Source: Trichomonas vaginalis G3 (Eukaryota > Parabasalia > Trichomonadida > Trichomonadidae). Taken from it: a DNA stretch of 64,000 nt. Below are positions 1-9,421 of the stretch, in pieces. The notes below the pieces were generated by a model. It saw only the letters and a list, made by a program, of their open reading frames with translations. It was not told the origin of the DNA and ran no database searches. Location of the stretch: assembly GCF_026262505.1 (NCBI RefSeq), contig NC_067205.1:22663585-22727584 (forward strand), in the 5' to 3' direction. Both the position numbers and the translations under genes were made by a program. Position 1 is the stretch's first letter; each line of letters starts with the position of its first letter.

Positions 1-224
1 TATTTCATAATTTGATATCATTTAAACAAAACTCCTATTGTCACCTTTATGATATGCCTCGATGGTTTCCTTTAAAACTATACTAGAAACAGAGATATTG
101 ACAATTCTCGTATCTGCATCACATCACCTTAAAAAATTCAAATAATTTGAAGATCTCAGTTAGTATATCTTAGTGTCAAGATCTGTGTCAAAAGATTTTT
201 GATGACACTTTTTTAGTCCGAAAA

Positions 225-1793
225 ATGTCTAAAATGATTCGAAAGATGCAGGCGAAAAAGCCTGTACAGATGACCTTTCCCACTCTTCCAAACGAACTTG
301 TGAAGTATGTGTGGTTTGATCCATCTGAATCTGAAGATGATAATGTTACTTTCCGCAAGATGAAGAATTCATATGATGAAATGATGAAAATTGCAACCGA
401 GTATGCTAAGAAAAGCTTTGATGAAATGATGCTTAGTAGAGAATATGAAAAAGAAAGACCTCTCGATTTTCACTTGTATTCCGAACTTGAGAAGTTCACA
501 ATCTTGAAGAAAGAGAAATATTTCTTCAAATACCATCACTTTTGTGGCACATTTTATGCCAAAGCATCATCATTTGCTAATCAAATTGCTAACTTCTTAG
601 TTCATGCAATTGCATTTCAAGTTCCAACATCAGTTGACATACCAGGATTTAAGAATTATGTTACCAAGCAATTTGATTCCAACACAGATGCTAAAACCGA
701 TCTTTTCCGCTACAAGTCACTGAACGCTAAATGTCAACCTATATTTTCTAAATCACTTCCAAAACCACCATCACATGGGGATGTTCAGTCATCTCTTGAT
801 GAATCTGCTGTTTATGTTAATTATTCCATTCATTTCTGCCCACAAACAGTATTTGATGACATCTTGTACAAATATTTCAAAGCAAACAACAAGATCGAAC
901 CTATTCAAGAACTTGCAACTACCGTTGGCGATCAATGGCAAAAATGTATCGAAAATGCAACACAAACAACAATCCAAACTCCGCAACCATCGAACCAACC
1001 TACTAAGCGCTCCGAGAAGCTCCTAAATATCAAAGAAATTGATGATACAAAGAATTTCATATCTCCATCAGAAAATCGGAAGGCATTAGTACCAATTGAC
1101 CTTACACAGCTTAAACGATTCATCGATTCTACAGTCTCTACATTCAAAACGAGCGATGCAACTCGCACCGTCATTGTTTGTGCTATTTATCGAATTTTCT
1201 TTGATATTCTTTACATGAAATATTCACATTTACTTGATGACCAGTTCATTTCTAATCTCTTCTTCCGTAACTGCAACACATTTCGTACTATGACACCTAA
1301 TGAACTTGAAATTACCGAAGGAATCTTCACCGACCAACAAAAGAACCAACCATTCGTCAGTATCGACAAGACTGTTGATAATTTCCACAGCGCGGTCGAC
1401 TGCATCATGAGTGTTCAGTTCTGTGTCAATCCATTAGATCTTGTGAACTCTCTTTTCCAGTCGATGCAGAAGTTCAACATCATCATGAAGCGAAACTCAC
1501 TCGAACCTAAGTTTGGCCAGTTGATTTCAGTCATTGACGAAGAAACTATTGCTAAACTTCAACTTCCTACATCATTTGATGATTTCTTCTCAATCTTCTA
1601 CGCAGCAATCACTATTGAACCTCCATCTAATCCTATGGCCATCAAGGACTTCCTTGTTGCATTCTCACAACTTAAGATGGATCCACCAATGGCATACGCT
1701 GCATCTTTGTTCAGTGCTGGTGTTTCACACTTAATGTCTACAAAGAAAATGACATTCAAACCTCAACCTAAAGACTCAGGAAACCCTATATAA
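225..1793 (+). CDS. Uncharacterised 522-aa protein, possibly VPS9-like at the C-terminus
   Basis: A complete ATG-started frame with strong coding character and no competing gene. No signal peptide or membrane segment is visible, so it is probably cytosolic. The N-terminal half is charged and helical. A low-complexity Q/T/P-rich linker sits near residues 250-265. The C-terminal half (about 290-500) is a helical domain in which a D-D-F-F-S-I-F-Y-A pattern near residue 450, followed by a Pro-rich step and further helices, recalls the helical VPS9 Rab5-exchange domain. That likeness is weak and is my inference; the hallmark Asp-Pro and Tyr residues are not clearly aligned. The stop codon lies in TATAAATA, fitting the trichomonad habit of a poly(A) signal (TAAA) overlapping the stop. 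The alternative is a lineage-specific hypothetical protein. Confidence 0.7.
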   Translation: MSKMIRKMQAKKPVQMTFPTLPNELVKYVWFDPSESEDDNVTFRKMKNSYDEMMKIATEYAKKSFDEMMLSREYEKERPLDFHLYSELEKFTILKKEKYFFKYHHFCGTFYAKASSFANQIANFLVHAIAFQVPTSVDIPGFKNYVTKQFDSNTDAKTDLFRYKSLNAKCQPIFSKSLPKPPSHGDVQSSLDESAVYVNYSIHFCPQTVFDDILYKYFKANNKIEPIQELATTVGDQWQKCIENATQTTIQTPQPSNQPTKRSEKLLNIKEIDDTKNFISPSENRKALVPIDLTQLKRFIDSTVSTFKTSDATRTVIVCAIYRIFFDILYMKYSHLLDDQFISNLFFRNCNTFRTMTPNELEITEGIFTDQQKNQPFVSIDKTVDNFHSAVDCIMSVQFCVNPLDLVNSLFQSMQKFNIIMKRNSLEPKFGQLISVIDEETIAKLQLPTSFDDFFSIFYAAITIEPPSNPMAIKDFLVAFSQLKMDPPMAYAASLFSAGVSHLMSTKKMTFKPQPKDSGNPI

Positions 1794-2111
1794 ATATAAA
1801 AATATTAATAAAAACTATTGATTTTATGTTTTCAAAACCTTTTTATTTTCACAAAAATTCGGATCATTCTAGAGTGTAAAAAAGGAAAAATTGAAATAAT
1901 TTTTATGGATGCATTTACACCCCTATGACATAGCATTCAATTCAATTGTTTAAGGTTAATTTTCAATGGTGCTCCACACCAGTTGTCAAAAATTTGAATT
2001 AAAGTCAGATGGGCGTAAGTGCAGCCTTAATTAAAAAAATTAATTCGTATCGAATGTATAAATTCAAATTTATTTTGAGAGGCTCTCAAATGACTCAATT
2101 GGAATAAATTT

Positions 2112-2252
2112 TTAATTCTCGGACATACGATTATTTTTGGTTCAAATGCTGTTCGGCATTAAACGCAAAAATAATCATATACCCGAGAATTACACTTTTC
2201 CGACATTTTTTGAGTCGCTTCGCGCCCCTGACAAAACGTCGGAAAAGTGTAA
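2112..2252. repeat. Double-hairpin repeat, copy 1
   Basis: Two adjoining stem-loops. The first has arms TTCTCGGACATACGATTATT / AATAATCATATACCCGAGAA around a ~26-nt loop. The second has arms ACACTTTTCCGAC / GTCGGAAAAGTGT around a GC-rich loop (TCGCTTCGCGCCCC). A related copy is at 16008-16144 with the two hairpins in the opposite order. Confidence 0.75.
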
Positions 2253-2400
2253 TTTTGTAAAAAGGTGGAAAATTGAGTGAATTTTGATCGGCTTTTTTAA
2301 ACTTTTTTCCACTCTAAAATAGCCAAAAAATTCACCTTCTATTCATTATTTTTTAATTGATATTATCGCAATTTCGTGAGAGAGTCAAAGTTTAATAGAC

Positions 2401-2603
2401 TTAAGGGGGTACTTAACACTTTTTGACATTCTCTCAATTTTTTTGACAACATAGCTTTTTATCCAAATTTTCTAATTAAGAAAAAAAGTTATTTTAAATC
2501 ACTACCTAGTACCTTATATTATTGTTATACTTTTTTTTGCATATACAATAAAGACATTTTGATATTATGCTAGCATGTCAGAAAGTGGTAAGTGCATCCT
2601 TAA
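2401..2603. mobile_element. MITE-like element, TTAAGG...CCTTAA ends (family C)
   Basis: About 203 bp with imperfect terminal inverted repeats. Left end TTAAGGGGGTACTTAACACT; right end reads, reversed, TTAAGGATGCACTTACCACT. Inside both ends is the family core TTTCTGACA followed by CTCTCAATTTTT or a variant. It is non-coding. Relatives are at 5010-5233 and ~5738-5966, with single ends near 7487-7535 and 15669-15715. Confidence 0.6.
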
Positions 2604-3141
2604 ATCTTCAAAGCAAGCTAAAACTCAAAGATATTGGGCATACACCCATTTGACTTCAAATCAAATCTCTGACAACAGACATGAAACGTCATTGAAAATT
2701 AACTTTCATATGACATAATGATACTATTTAAGTCTGAACTTACGCCCATCTATCTTTAAATCAAATTTTTGACGACTGGCGTGAATCGTCATTGAAATTT
2801 AACCATAAACGCTCGAATTTTAGTTTGGAAAGAATTATCTTTTAAAGATTTTTAACAAAATTGATCAAAAATAGAATAAGTGAAATGGTTATCAATTTTT
2901 GGACGATATTGGAATTCTTGACGAAGATTGAAAGTTAATAAAGTATCGCAACTTGTAGGAAAACACATTTCCTATTTCTATTTCTATTTTATTATATTTT
3001 TAATTTTTATTTTTAATTATAACAACTTAATATTCAATTCTAACATATATTTATTATTCACATTTGATAGAGTTATCAAACGAATTGCGATTTCAAAGAT
3101 AAATAACTTTTTTTTATATTGAGAGAAATATTTTTTTTTAT

Positions 3142-3850
3142 TTATGATTGTAGTGTTGTTTCGTCAACAACATTTTTGCTTTTACGAAAATAGATAACTA
3201 ATATAACAATACCAACAATGATTGCGACACCAACAAAAGAAATAATTGAAATGCCAATCATTAAGAATTTCAATTTTTTTGTCATTAGTTTGTGTTGGAG
3301 ATAGCGATGGAATGAACTGTGGATATTCTTCAACAAGACTTTCGAAATTCATTAATTCTCCTTTGATCATTTTTCTTTCTACGAATGTATCTAAAGGAGG
3401 AAATAGTTTATCAATTTTTTTTCAATATTAATGAAAAGTACATCATCCAAATCGACAGAAGTAAATGTAGATGTTGGATATCCACCAACTTTAACTTTGC
3501 CGGCAAATGCAGAGTATATAATCTCTGCAGGTATCTGTTCGCCTTCAAACGGAATCACTTTTACTTCATTATTCATCCATTCAGACAAATCTTTCGAATA
3601 AGGAGCACTCGGATGAAGTTTTGCAACAAATGTATAATTAGAATATTTTTTCACAGTTCTTGTAAAGAAAACTTTGATTTGAGTCTCATTAACCGGATTT
3701 GTTGTCAATATGAAACATGTCTTCTTTCCATAATTTGTGAAATATTTCTTTCTATATTGTTCTCTGTTTATTTTTGAAACTTCATAAAGATAATCAACCT
3801 TATGTTCTTGTTGATGATATCAATTTTGATCATTTTCATCTTTCTGAAGT
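3142..3850 (-). pseudogene. Truncated, frame-broken copy of the sialyltransferase-like gene
   Basis: This stretch matches the C-terminal third of the 7829-9421 gene almost base for base on the same strand, including the HP motif region, the GGYPTST region, the stalk and the C-terminal membrane segment. The homology fades upstream after an internal deletion, and the rest of the N-terminal part is absent. The remaining sequence falls into different frames (3391-3708, 3182-3370 and 3142-3336), so it cannot encode the protein. It marks the left edge of a duplicated block that also contains the beta-helix gene. Confidence 0.85.
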
Positions 3851-3890
3851 GATAATAATTTTGATCCGTTGATTCAAAGTATTTGTTTAG

Positions 3891-3900
3891 TCACTTTTTT
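3891..3900 (+). promoter_or_regulatory. Initiator-like box of beta-helix copy 1
   Basis: TCACTTTTTT within TTTAGTCACTTTTT. The same TTTAGTCACTTTTT context recurs at 6221-6230 before copy 2. It fits the trichomonad Inr (TCA+1 followed by pyrimidine/T-rich). It lies ~100 bases before the first ATG, farther than usual. Confidence 0.45.
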
Positions 3901-4021
3901 AATTTTAATTTTAATCAAATTGACTGTAAAACTCCATTAAAATATAATTTGACAATACTATCAATACAATTTACATTGACAGATACTTAGAAATGCTAAA
4001 TTATTCAAGTCAGGAGACTAT

Positions 4022-4954
4022 TTGTTCCTTGAACGAAGTTTTTCAGAATATTACGGCGATATTACATTTAATGACAAAACAGAGAACGAGACCATATCAG
4101 GAAGTGGCAATTATTACATTCATTATGCAGTATTTTCTTTCCATCGCCAAAATACAGCAATTTACCTTGATTCACACAGGAAAGTATTACTTGAAACATG
4201 CTCCTTTTACAACAATAGTTCCACAGATTACGGTGGATCATTCTCTATCTTTGACTCTGATTGTATCTTAGTTCATATTTGTTGTTTATTTTCATCATGC
4301 GGAAGAGAAGGATGCGCATATTACATTTATTTACCTTATGGAAATACCTACAAAAATTATGCATTTGAATGTTCAGTATCACAATGCAAAGGAGATATCA
4401 AAGTAAGTAATATGAATACATCTTATCACTATGAAATTACTGAATATGCTGCATATGAAATTGGCTTTTCAACAGAAATAGGAGTTATTAATTTCACAAC
4501 TGCATCAAATACATCATCTACAGAATTAGATGGAATGTACAATTTGGGTGACTTTAATATTATAAAATGTAATTATTTATACAATGAATGTACAGGAGAT
4601 GATGCTGCAATAATTGATTGTGATACTTCATGTACATATTCAAATTGTTCATTCATAGGAAATAAAGGATACTGTTTATTTGATGAAGAACCATATCTTG
4701 ATAATTGTTACTTTGATAATAAAGATGTCACTCAAACTGTATGGGATGGTTATTCAGGTACATTTGAATCAATCAATCCATTAGATTCATTTATATCTCA
4801 TTATGCAGTTGAGGGGTGTCCCAGTACATATTTTTATAAAAAGGAAGAATCAGAAAAAACATTAAAAATGAAAGACATCGAAAATATTATTATCAATATT
4901 TTATTAACATCATTTGTTGTAACAGTAAACATATCTTCTTCTAAAATAGTATAA
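4022..4954 (+). CDS. Beta-helix-like cysteine-rich family protein, copy 1 (no in-frame ATG)
   Basis: A long uninterrupted frame of about 310 codons beginning FLERSFSEYYG. It encodes repeated short strands with Asn/Cys ladders (NCSFIGNKG, DNCYFDN, ETCSFYNNSS), the look of a right-handed parallel beta-helix (pectate-lyase-like) fold. Function unknown; a cell-surface or secreted role is only a guess because no signal peptide is visible. The frame begins at a TTG and the upstream frame has no ATG: copy 2 has ATG-CAT where this copy has ATA-CTT. The first ATG downstream of the Inr-like box (3993) opens a different frame reading MLNYSSQET. About 65-70% identical to copy 2. Either a silent copy or one needing an unusual start or frameshift. 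Confidence 0.65.
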   Translation: MFLERSFSEYYGDITFNDKTENETISGSGNYYIHYAVFSFHRQNTAIYLDSHRKVLLETCSFYNNSSTDYGGSFSIFDSDCILVHICCLFSSCGREGCAYYIYLPYGNTYKNYAFECSVSQCKGDIKVSNMNTSYHYEITEYAAYEIGFSTEIGVINFTTASNTSSTELDGMYNLGDFNIIKCNYLYNECTGDDAAIIDCDTSCTYSNCSFIGNKGYCLFDEEPYLDNCYFDNKDVTQTVWDGYSGTFESINPLDSFISHYAVEGCPSTYFYKKEESEKTLKMKDIENIIINILLTSFVVTVNISSSKIV

Positions 4955-5009
4955 ATATACTCATTCATATAATTTCAACAAAATTCCAATCTAATTCCTC
5001 AAAAAAAAA

Positions 5010-5233
5010 TTAATGACACTCTTATCACTTTCTGACATTCTCTCAATTTTTTTGACATCTTTAATTTGTGAAATAGATTTCGCCGCAAAACAATCAGATC
5101 TTTATTTTATTATTTTATTTGATAATGATATAACAAGTCAAAATATTATATCAGATATTCGAACAATCTATGATTTGAACCTCTTTTGTCAAAAACATTG
5201 ATAGTGTTTCAGAAAGTTTTAAATGCACTATTA
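5010..5233. mobile_element. MITE-like element (family C)
   Basis: About 224 bp. The left end (5023-5054) reads CACTTTCTGACATTCTCTCA; the reversed right end reads AACTTTCTGAAACACTATCA, and both continue into TTTTTGACA. The inverted repeats match over ~45 bases including the outer TTAAT. It lies just downstream of beta-helix copy 1 and continues into a ~300-base segment (5205-5590) that is duplicated at 7495-7800. Confidence 0.55.
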
Positions 5234-5737
5234 AGTTAATGTCTACAAAAAGTACCATTGTTTGAGTACTTTCTTCGACTCTTTTTTTTCAGAAAGTGTA
5301 CATTTGTAAACTTTCTGGAGCAAAAATATTTTTTTTTCTCCCTTTCATTGATTTATATTTTTTCTACGTTTTTGTGCAAGAAAGGAGTCAATTTTTCTCT
5401 CACACGATAGATTGTTAAATACATTTTTTAATAACCTTATATGCAACTCTAACATATTCATTATTAGCATATATTCATTAAGCGCATCTTCTTCGTGTCT
5501 GTTTCGCAAAATTTGAGGGAATTGAAAAACTTTCGCGCAAAGCCTTTGCGGCAAAGGATATGATTTCGAGTTCATTGTATTATTTGATTTATCTTGTTTA
5601 ATTAAGGATATGATTTATGAGATTGCACAACATTGAAACTTAATTAATCGAAAAGACAAAAAAGAATAATGATAATTAATTGAATAAACAAATCGAGAAA
5701 GTCAAAAAAATTCTGAAGATTACTTAGATAACAAAAC
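5234..5737. other. Intergenic, duplicated 3' flank
   Basis: Contains the left copy of a ~300-base non-coding segment also found at 7495-7800, with motifs TTAAGTTAATGTCTAC and TTTTTGTGCAAGAAA in both. The 76-codon minus-strand frame here (5345-5575) is not kept open in the other copy and is not called. Confidence 0.5.
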
Positions 5738-5966
5738 ACACCCTTTTTCTGACATGCTCCCATAAAAACATTATATCTTTATCATCATTACAAAACAGTA
5801 TAGCATATTATCATAATCATATCACTAAAGCATCTACATCTATATCAGGTTATAGTGATTAATAAGAACTTTTTCCTGAGAATATTAACTTCTAACATTA
5901 GAAAATTGGGAATTAAGGTTTGGTTTTCAAAAAAATTGAGACAATGCCAGAGAGTGTTAAGTGCAC
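5738..5966. mobile_element. MITE-like element (family C), degenerate
   Basis: Left end ACCCTTTTTCTGACATGCTC; right end, reversed, TTAACACTCTCTGGCATTGT. Non-coding and more diverged than the copies at 2401 and 5010. Its right end abuts the separate TTAAGGGTGCCC element at 5967. Confidence 0.4.
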
Positions 5967-6115
5967 TTAAGGGTGCCCTATAACGATAATGTAAACATCA
6001 CAAAATTAACCTTATTAGAACTCGAATGAATGGATTATCCGGATTCTAGTTCTCAATATAATAACCTTAAAAGTGCTTTTCTGAGGGTGGTCTATCGTCT
6101 ATAGGGCACCCTTAA
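5967..6115. mobile_element. 149-bp MITE, TTAAGGGTGCCCTATA ends
   Basis: Left terminus TTAAGGGTGCCCTATAACGA; the right terminus reversed reads TTAAGGGTGCCCTATAGACG. Near-identical inverted repeats of ~21 bases enclose ~105 bases of non-coding DNA. Confidence 0.75.
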
Positions 6116-6318
6116 CTTTCACTTTTTTTTGACATAATTGAATATTTATCAGTGATAGTATTGCTAACTTTAATAATTTAGTTTGAGCTAATTTGAGTGA
6201 TATGATGGATTTTTTTTATTTAGTCACTTTTTATTTAATTTTAACCTTAATCAAATTGACGACTATACAACATTAAAATTTAATATTGCAATAATATCAT
6301 GCCTATTTGCATTGATCA

Positions 6319-7293
6319 ATGCATAGAAATGCGAAATTATTCAAGTTACAAGACGATTTTCTCCTTGGAAGAAGTTTTTCAGAATATTACGGCACAGTTC
6401 CTTTTCATGACAAAAAAGAGAACGAAGCAATATCAGGAAGCGGTAATTATTACATTCATGATGTAATTTTTGCTTTCCATCGCCAAAATCGAGCAATTTA
6501 CCTTAATTCTAGCAGCAAAGTTTTAATTGAATCGTGCTCATTTTACAACAATAGTTCCACAGATTACGGTGGATCATTCTGTATCAAAGAATCTGATTGT
6601 ATCTTAGTTCATATTTGTTGTTTACTTTCATCAAGCGATAAATGGGGATGTGCATATGAAATTGAATTATATGATGAAAGTACCAACAAAAGTTATGCAT
6701 TTGAATGTTCAGTATCACAATGCAAAGGAGATATCAAAGTAAGTAATATGAATACATCTAATCACTATGAAATTACTGAATGTGCTGCATATCGTATTCA
6801 CAGTTCAAAAGAAGCAGAAATTATTAATTTCACAACAATATCAAATACATCATCTAAAAAACAAGGTGTGTTAGCAAATTATGGTAATTTAAATATTAAA
6901 AAATGTAATTATTTAAACAATGAAGATACAAATAATGGTGATGCAATAATTTGGTGTGATACTTCATGTACATATTCAAATTGTTCATTCATAGGAAATA
7001 AAGGAAACTATTTATTTGCAGTAAAACCAACTTTTGATAATTGTTACTTTAATAATAATGATGTAAATCAAACTCTAAAGTTTGATTTTTTTCCGGAAAC
7101 ATTTGAAACAGGATATCCATTAGATTCATTTATATCTCATTATACTACAGATAAATGCTCTGCTACATATTTTTATAAAAAGAAAGTATCAGAAAAAAGA
7201 TTAAAAATGAAAGACATCAAAAACATTGCTATCAATGTTTATAAAACATCATTTGGCCACGCACTAAACATATCTACTTTTAAAATAGTATAA
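6319..7293 (+). CDS. Beta-helix-like cysteine-rich family protein, copy 2
   Basis: 324 codons and the only family copy with an in-frame ATG (MHRNAKLFKLQDDF). The body repeats short beta-strand turns rich in Asn, Ser and Cys (ESCSFYNNSS, SNCSFIGNKG, DNCYFNNND), with conserved landmarks ISGSGNYYIH near residue 40 and PLDSFISHYT near 275. This suggests a right-handed beta-helix. No signal peptide or membrane span is seen. Function unknown. An earlier ATG at 6299 lies in another frame (MPICIDQCIE), as in the other copies, so which start is used is uncertain. It is followed by a duplicated 3' flank and the sialyltransferase-like gene on the opposite strand. Confidence 0.75.
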   Translation: MHRNAKLFKLQDDFLLGRSFSEYYGTVPFHDKKENEAISGSGNYYIHDVIFAFHRQNRAIYLNSSSKVLIESCSFYNNSSTDYGGSFCIKESDCILVHICCLLSSSDKWGCAYEIELYDESTNKSYAFECSVSQCKGDIKVSNMNTSNHYEITECAAYRIHSSKEAEIINFTTISNTSSKKQGVLANYGNLNIKKCNYLNNEDTNNGDAIIWCDTSCTYSNCSFIGNKGNYLFAVKPTFDNCYFNNNDVNQTLKFDFFPETFETGYPLDSFISHYTTDKCSATYFYKKKVSEKRLKMKDIKNIAINVYKTSFGHALNISTFKIV

Positions 7294-7415
7294 CTAATCA
7301 GTCATATGATATCAAGAATACTCCGTTCTGATGCTGCAAACATGTCGCAGATTTCAAAAAATTTTCTTAACGTGAGTGAGTTTTCATGCAGTCATAAGGA
7401 TCACACTTTTGATAG

Positions 7416-7451
7416 TTTTACATGGCATTTGCCGGCAAATACCATGTAAAA
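7416..7451. repeat. 36-nt near-perfect palindrome
   Basis: TTTTACATGGCATTTGCC followed by GGCAAATACCATGTAAAA: the two halves are reverse complements except for one mismatched pair, with no loop. It lies in the 7294-7828 spacer. It could be a cruciform-forming site, a protein-binding dyad or the scar of a small element. Confidence 0.85.
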
Positions 7452-7828
7452 TCTTCTCAATTATTTTCCAGGGTTGAAAAAAGATTGAGAGTGTGTCAGA
7501 AAGTTGTAGATGCATCGTTAAGTTAATGTCTACAAAAAGTACTATTGTTTAAGTACTTTCTGAGACTCTTTTTGTCAGAAAATAAATACTAGTAAACATT
7601 CTGGAGTTAAAATATTTTTTCCACTTTCAATGATTTTACATTTCTATGTTTTTGTGCAAGAAATTACTCAATTTTCCTCTCACACGGTGGCTTGTTAAGC
7701 TTTTCCTACAAGTACAAAAAACGTGCTTGTCATATGCATTTTTTGACAACCTTTAATGCAGTTCTAACATACTCATTAATGGCATTTGATATATAATTGT
7801 ATTATATTGAGATAAAAATCTTTTTTAT

Positions 7829-9421
7829 TTATGGTTGTGGTGCTGATTCATCAACAACCTTTTTGTGTTTACGAAAATAGATAACTAATATAACAATACC
7901 AACAATGATTGCGACACAAACAAAAGAAATAATTGGAACTCCAATCTTCAAGAATTTGGATTTTTTGTCATTACTTGGAGTTGGAGATAGAGATGGAATG
8001 CATTGTGGATATTCTTCAACAAGACTTTCAAAATTCATTAATTCTCCTTTGATCATTTTCCTTTCTACGAATGTATCTAAAGGAGGGAATAGCTTATCCA
8101 TTTTTTCAATATAAATGAAAAGTACATCATCCAAATTGACAGAAGTAAATGTAGATGTTGGATATCCACCAACTTTAACTTTGCCGGCAAATGCAGAGTA
8201 TATAATCTCTGCAGGTATCTGTTCGCCTTCAAACGGAATCACTTTTACTTCATTATTCATCCATTCAGACAAATTTTTCGAATAAGGAGCACTCGGATGA
8301 GGCTTTGCAACAAATGTATAATTAGAATATTTTTTCACAGTTCTTGTAAAGAAAACTTTGATTTGAGTCTCATTAACCGGATTTGTTGTCAATATGAAAC
8401 ATGTCTTCTTTCCATAATTTGAGAAATATTTCTTTCTATATTCTTCTCTATTTATTTTTGAAACTTCATAAAGATAATCCACTTTTTCTTCTGGCTGAGA
8501 ATTAATTATTCCAAGTATATCAATTTTGATCATTTTCATCTTTTTGAAAGTTTCTTTGAGTTGTTCTTCTTCTGTTGTAATCATTTCAGGGTTAGATAAT
8601 TCCAGATAAATATTTGGATAAGTTATTGCAGCAAAAATAAAACTCCAATTACGGATATCACAGTTTGCAATCTTTTTATTAATATTTAAAGCTCCTATTA
8701 GTGCTTGATCATAGAATTTTTTGAATTCTTCTGCAATTTTATTCCATCCTTCCAATGTATTAAGTTTGAAATCAAGGAATTTTTTGTAAGTGTTTGTTCC
8801 ATCAGAACAAAGATGAATTTCATAGCGAGACTGATGAATTCCTTGATTCAATAACCAGAAAAATGGCTGTCCAATTCTGATATCATCAACACGAACATGG
8901 AAATATGCATTTGGATCTTCATGGGCAATTTTTTGAATATAATGAAATGTATGTTCAGCTTCGCCATTTTCCAGGAAGTATTGTGCATGCGGATAGTTCT
9001 CCTTTATCTTTGTAAAGTTAAAAGTATTTGGCCTTCCAATTTGAAATTCTCCTTTAATATTATTTGTCAAGTTGAAGATGACGTAAAAGAAAGATGTTAT
9101 AACCGGAAATGTTCCACAATGATTGATAATATAATAGTAATTTCTGTCTTTAACAGGGACTGTGTTAATTGTGACTGTAATTGAAACATTGTTTTCTTCA
9201 GATTCTGTTCCTTGAGCCGCAATAATATATGTTCCTGCTTCATATATTCCATGTGAAATATCTTGTTCAGGTGTAACTCTGACATTTTGACAATTTTTTG
9301 ATTTAATCTTGAAGCATTCTGTATTTGTTGAATAGTTATCAGGGGAAATAACATCCCCATTGTAATTTGTGATTTCAATTTCACATTGTGAACTCCCAAG
9401 ACGCGCAAAGAAAAGGAACAT
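7829..9421 (-). CDS. Type I membrane protein with GT80-like (bacterial-type) sialyltransferase domain
   Basis: 530 aa. It has a short hydrophobic N-terminus (MFLFFARLGSSQ, possible signal peptide), a large lumenal/extracellular domain with many N-glycosylation sequons, one C-terminal membrane span (~494-515) and a short basic tail. Established for the GT80 fold (e.g. Pasteurella PmST1): a D/E-D/E-G motif holding the catalytic Asp, an HP motif holding the catalytic His, an I-P...E step and a Ser-Ser/Thr motif binding CMP. Seen here in the same order: CSDGT (206-208), KPHP (375-376), IPAEI (402-406) and VGGYPTST (417-424), with spacing compatible with two Rossmann domains. My inference is a transferase of the sialyl or related sugar type, or a receptor derived from one. 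A broken partial copy lies at 3142-3850. Not a typical eukaryotic GT29: no sialyl-motif pattern is seen. Confidence 0.6.
   Translation of the reverse strand: MFLFFARLGSSQCEIEITNYNGDVISPDNYSTNTECFKIKSKNCQNVRVTPEQDISHGIYEAGTYIIAAQGTESEENNVSITVTINTVPVKDRNYYYIINHCGTFPVITSFFYVIFNLTNNIKGEFQIGRPNTFNFTKIKENYPHAQYFLENGEAEHTFHYIQKIAHEDPNAYFHVRVDDIRIGQPFFWLLNQGIHQSRYEIHLCSDGTNTYKKFLDFKLNTLEGWNKIAEEFKKFYDQALIGALNINKKIANCDIRNWSFIFAAITYPNIYLELSNPEMITTEEEQLKETFKKMKMIKIDILGIINSQPEEKVDYLYEVSKINREEYRKKYFSNYGKKTCFILTTNPVNETQIKVFFTRTVKKYSNYTFVAKPHPSAPYSKNLSEWMNNEVKVIPFEGEQIPAEIIYSAFAGKVKVGGYPTSTFTSVNLDDVLFIYIEKMDKLFPPLDTFVERKMIKGELMNFESLVEEYPQCIPSLSPTPSNDKKSKFLKIGVPIISFVCVAIIVGIVILVIYFRKHKKVVDESAPQP

Larger units (their letters stand above)
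1954..2804. mobile_element. DNA-transposon relic with ~66-bp inverted arms
   Basis: Arms at 1954-2019 and 2739-2804 are reverse complements with only scattered differences; both carry the motif GGTTAA-TTTCAATG and end GATGGGCGTAAG. A further partial copy of the right arm lies in direct orientation at 2643-2704. No coding capacity is seen. The double hairpin at 2112-2252 and the small element at 2401-2603 are nested inside. It is probably a non-autonomous terminal-inverted-repeat element or fold-back. Confidence 0.6.

Noticed and set aside
3993-4271. Alternative-frame 92-codon ORF as a separate gene
   Set aside because: It mostly overlaps the beta-helix frame; kept only as part of the start-codon observation.
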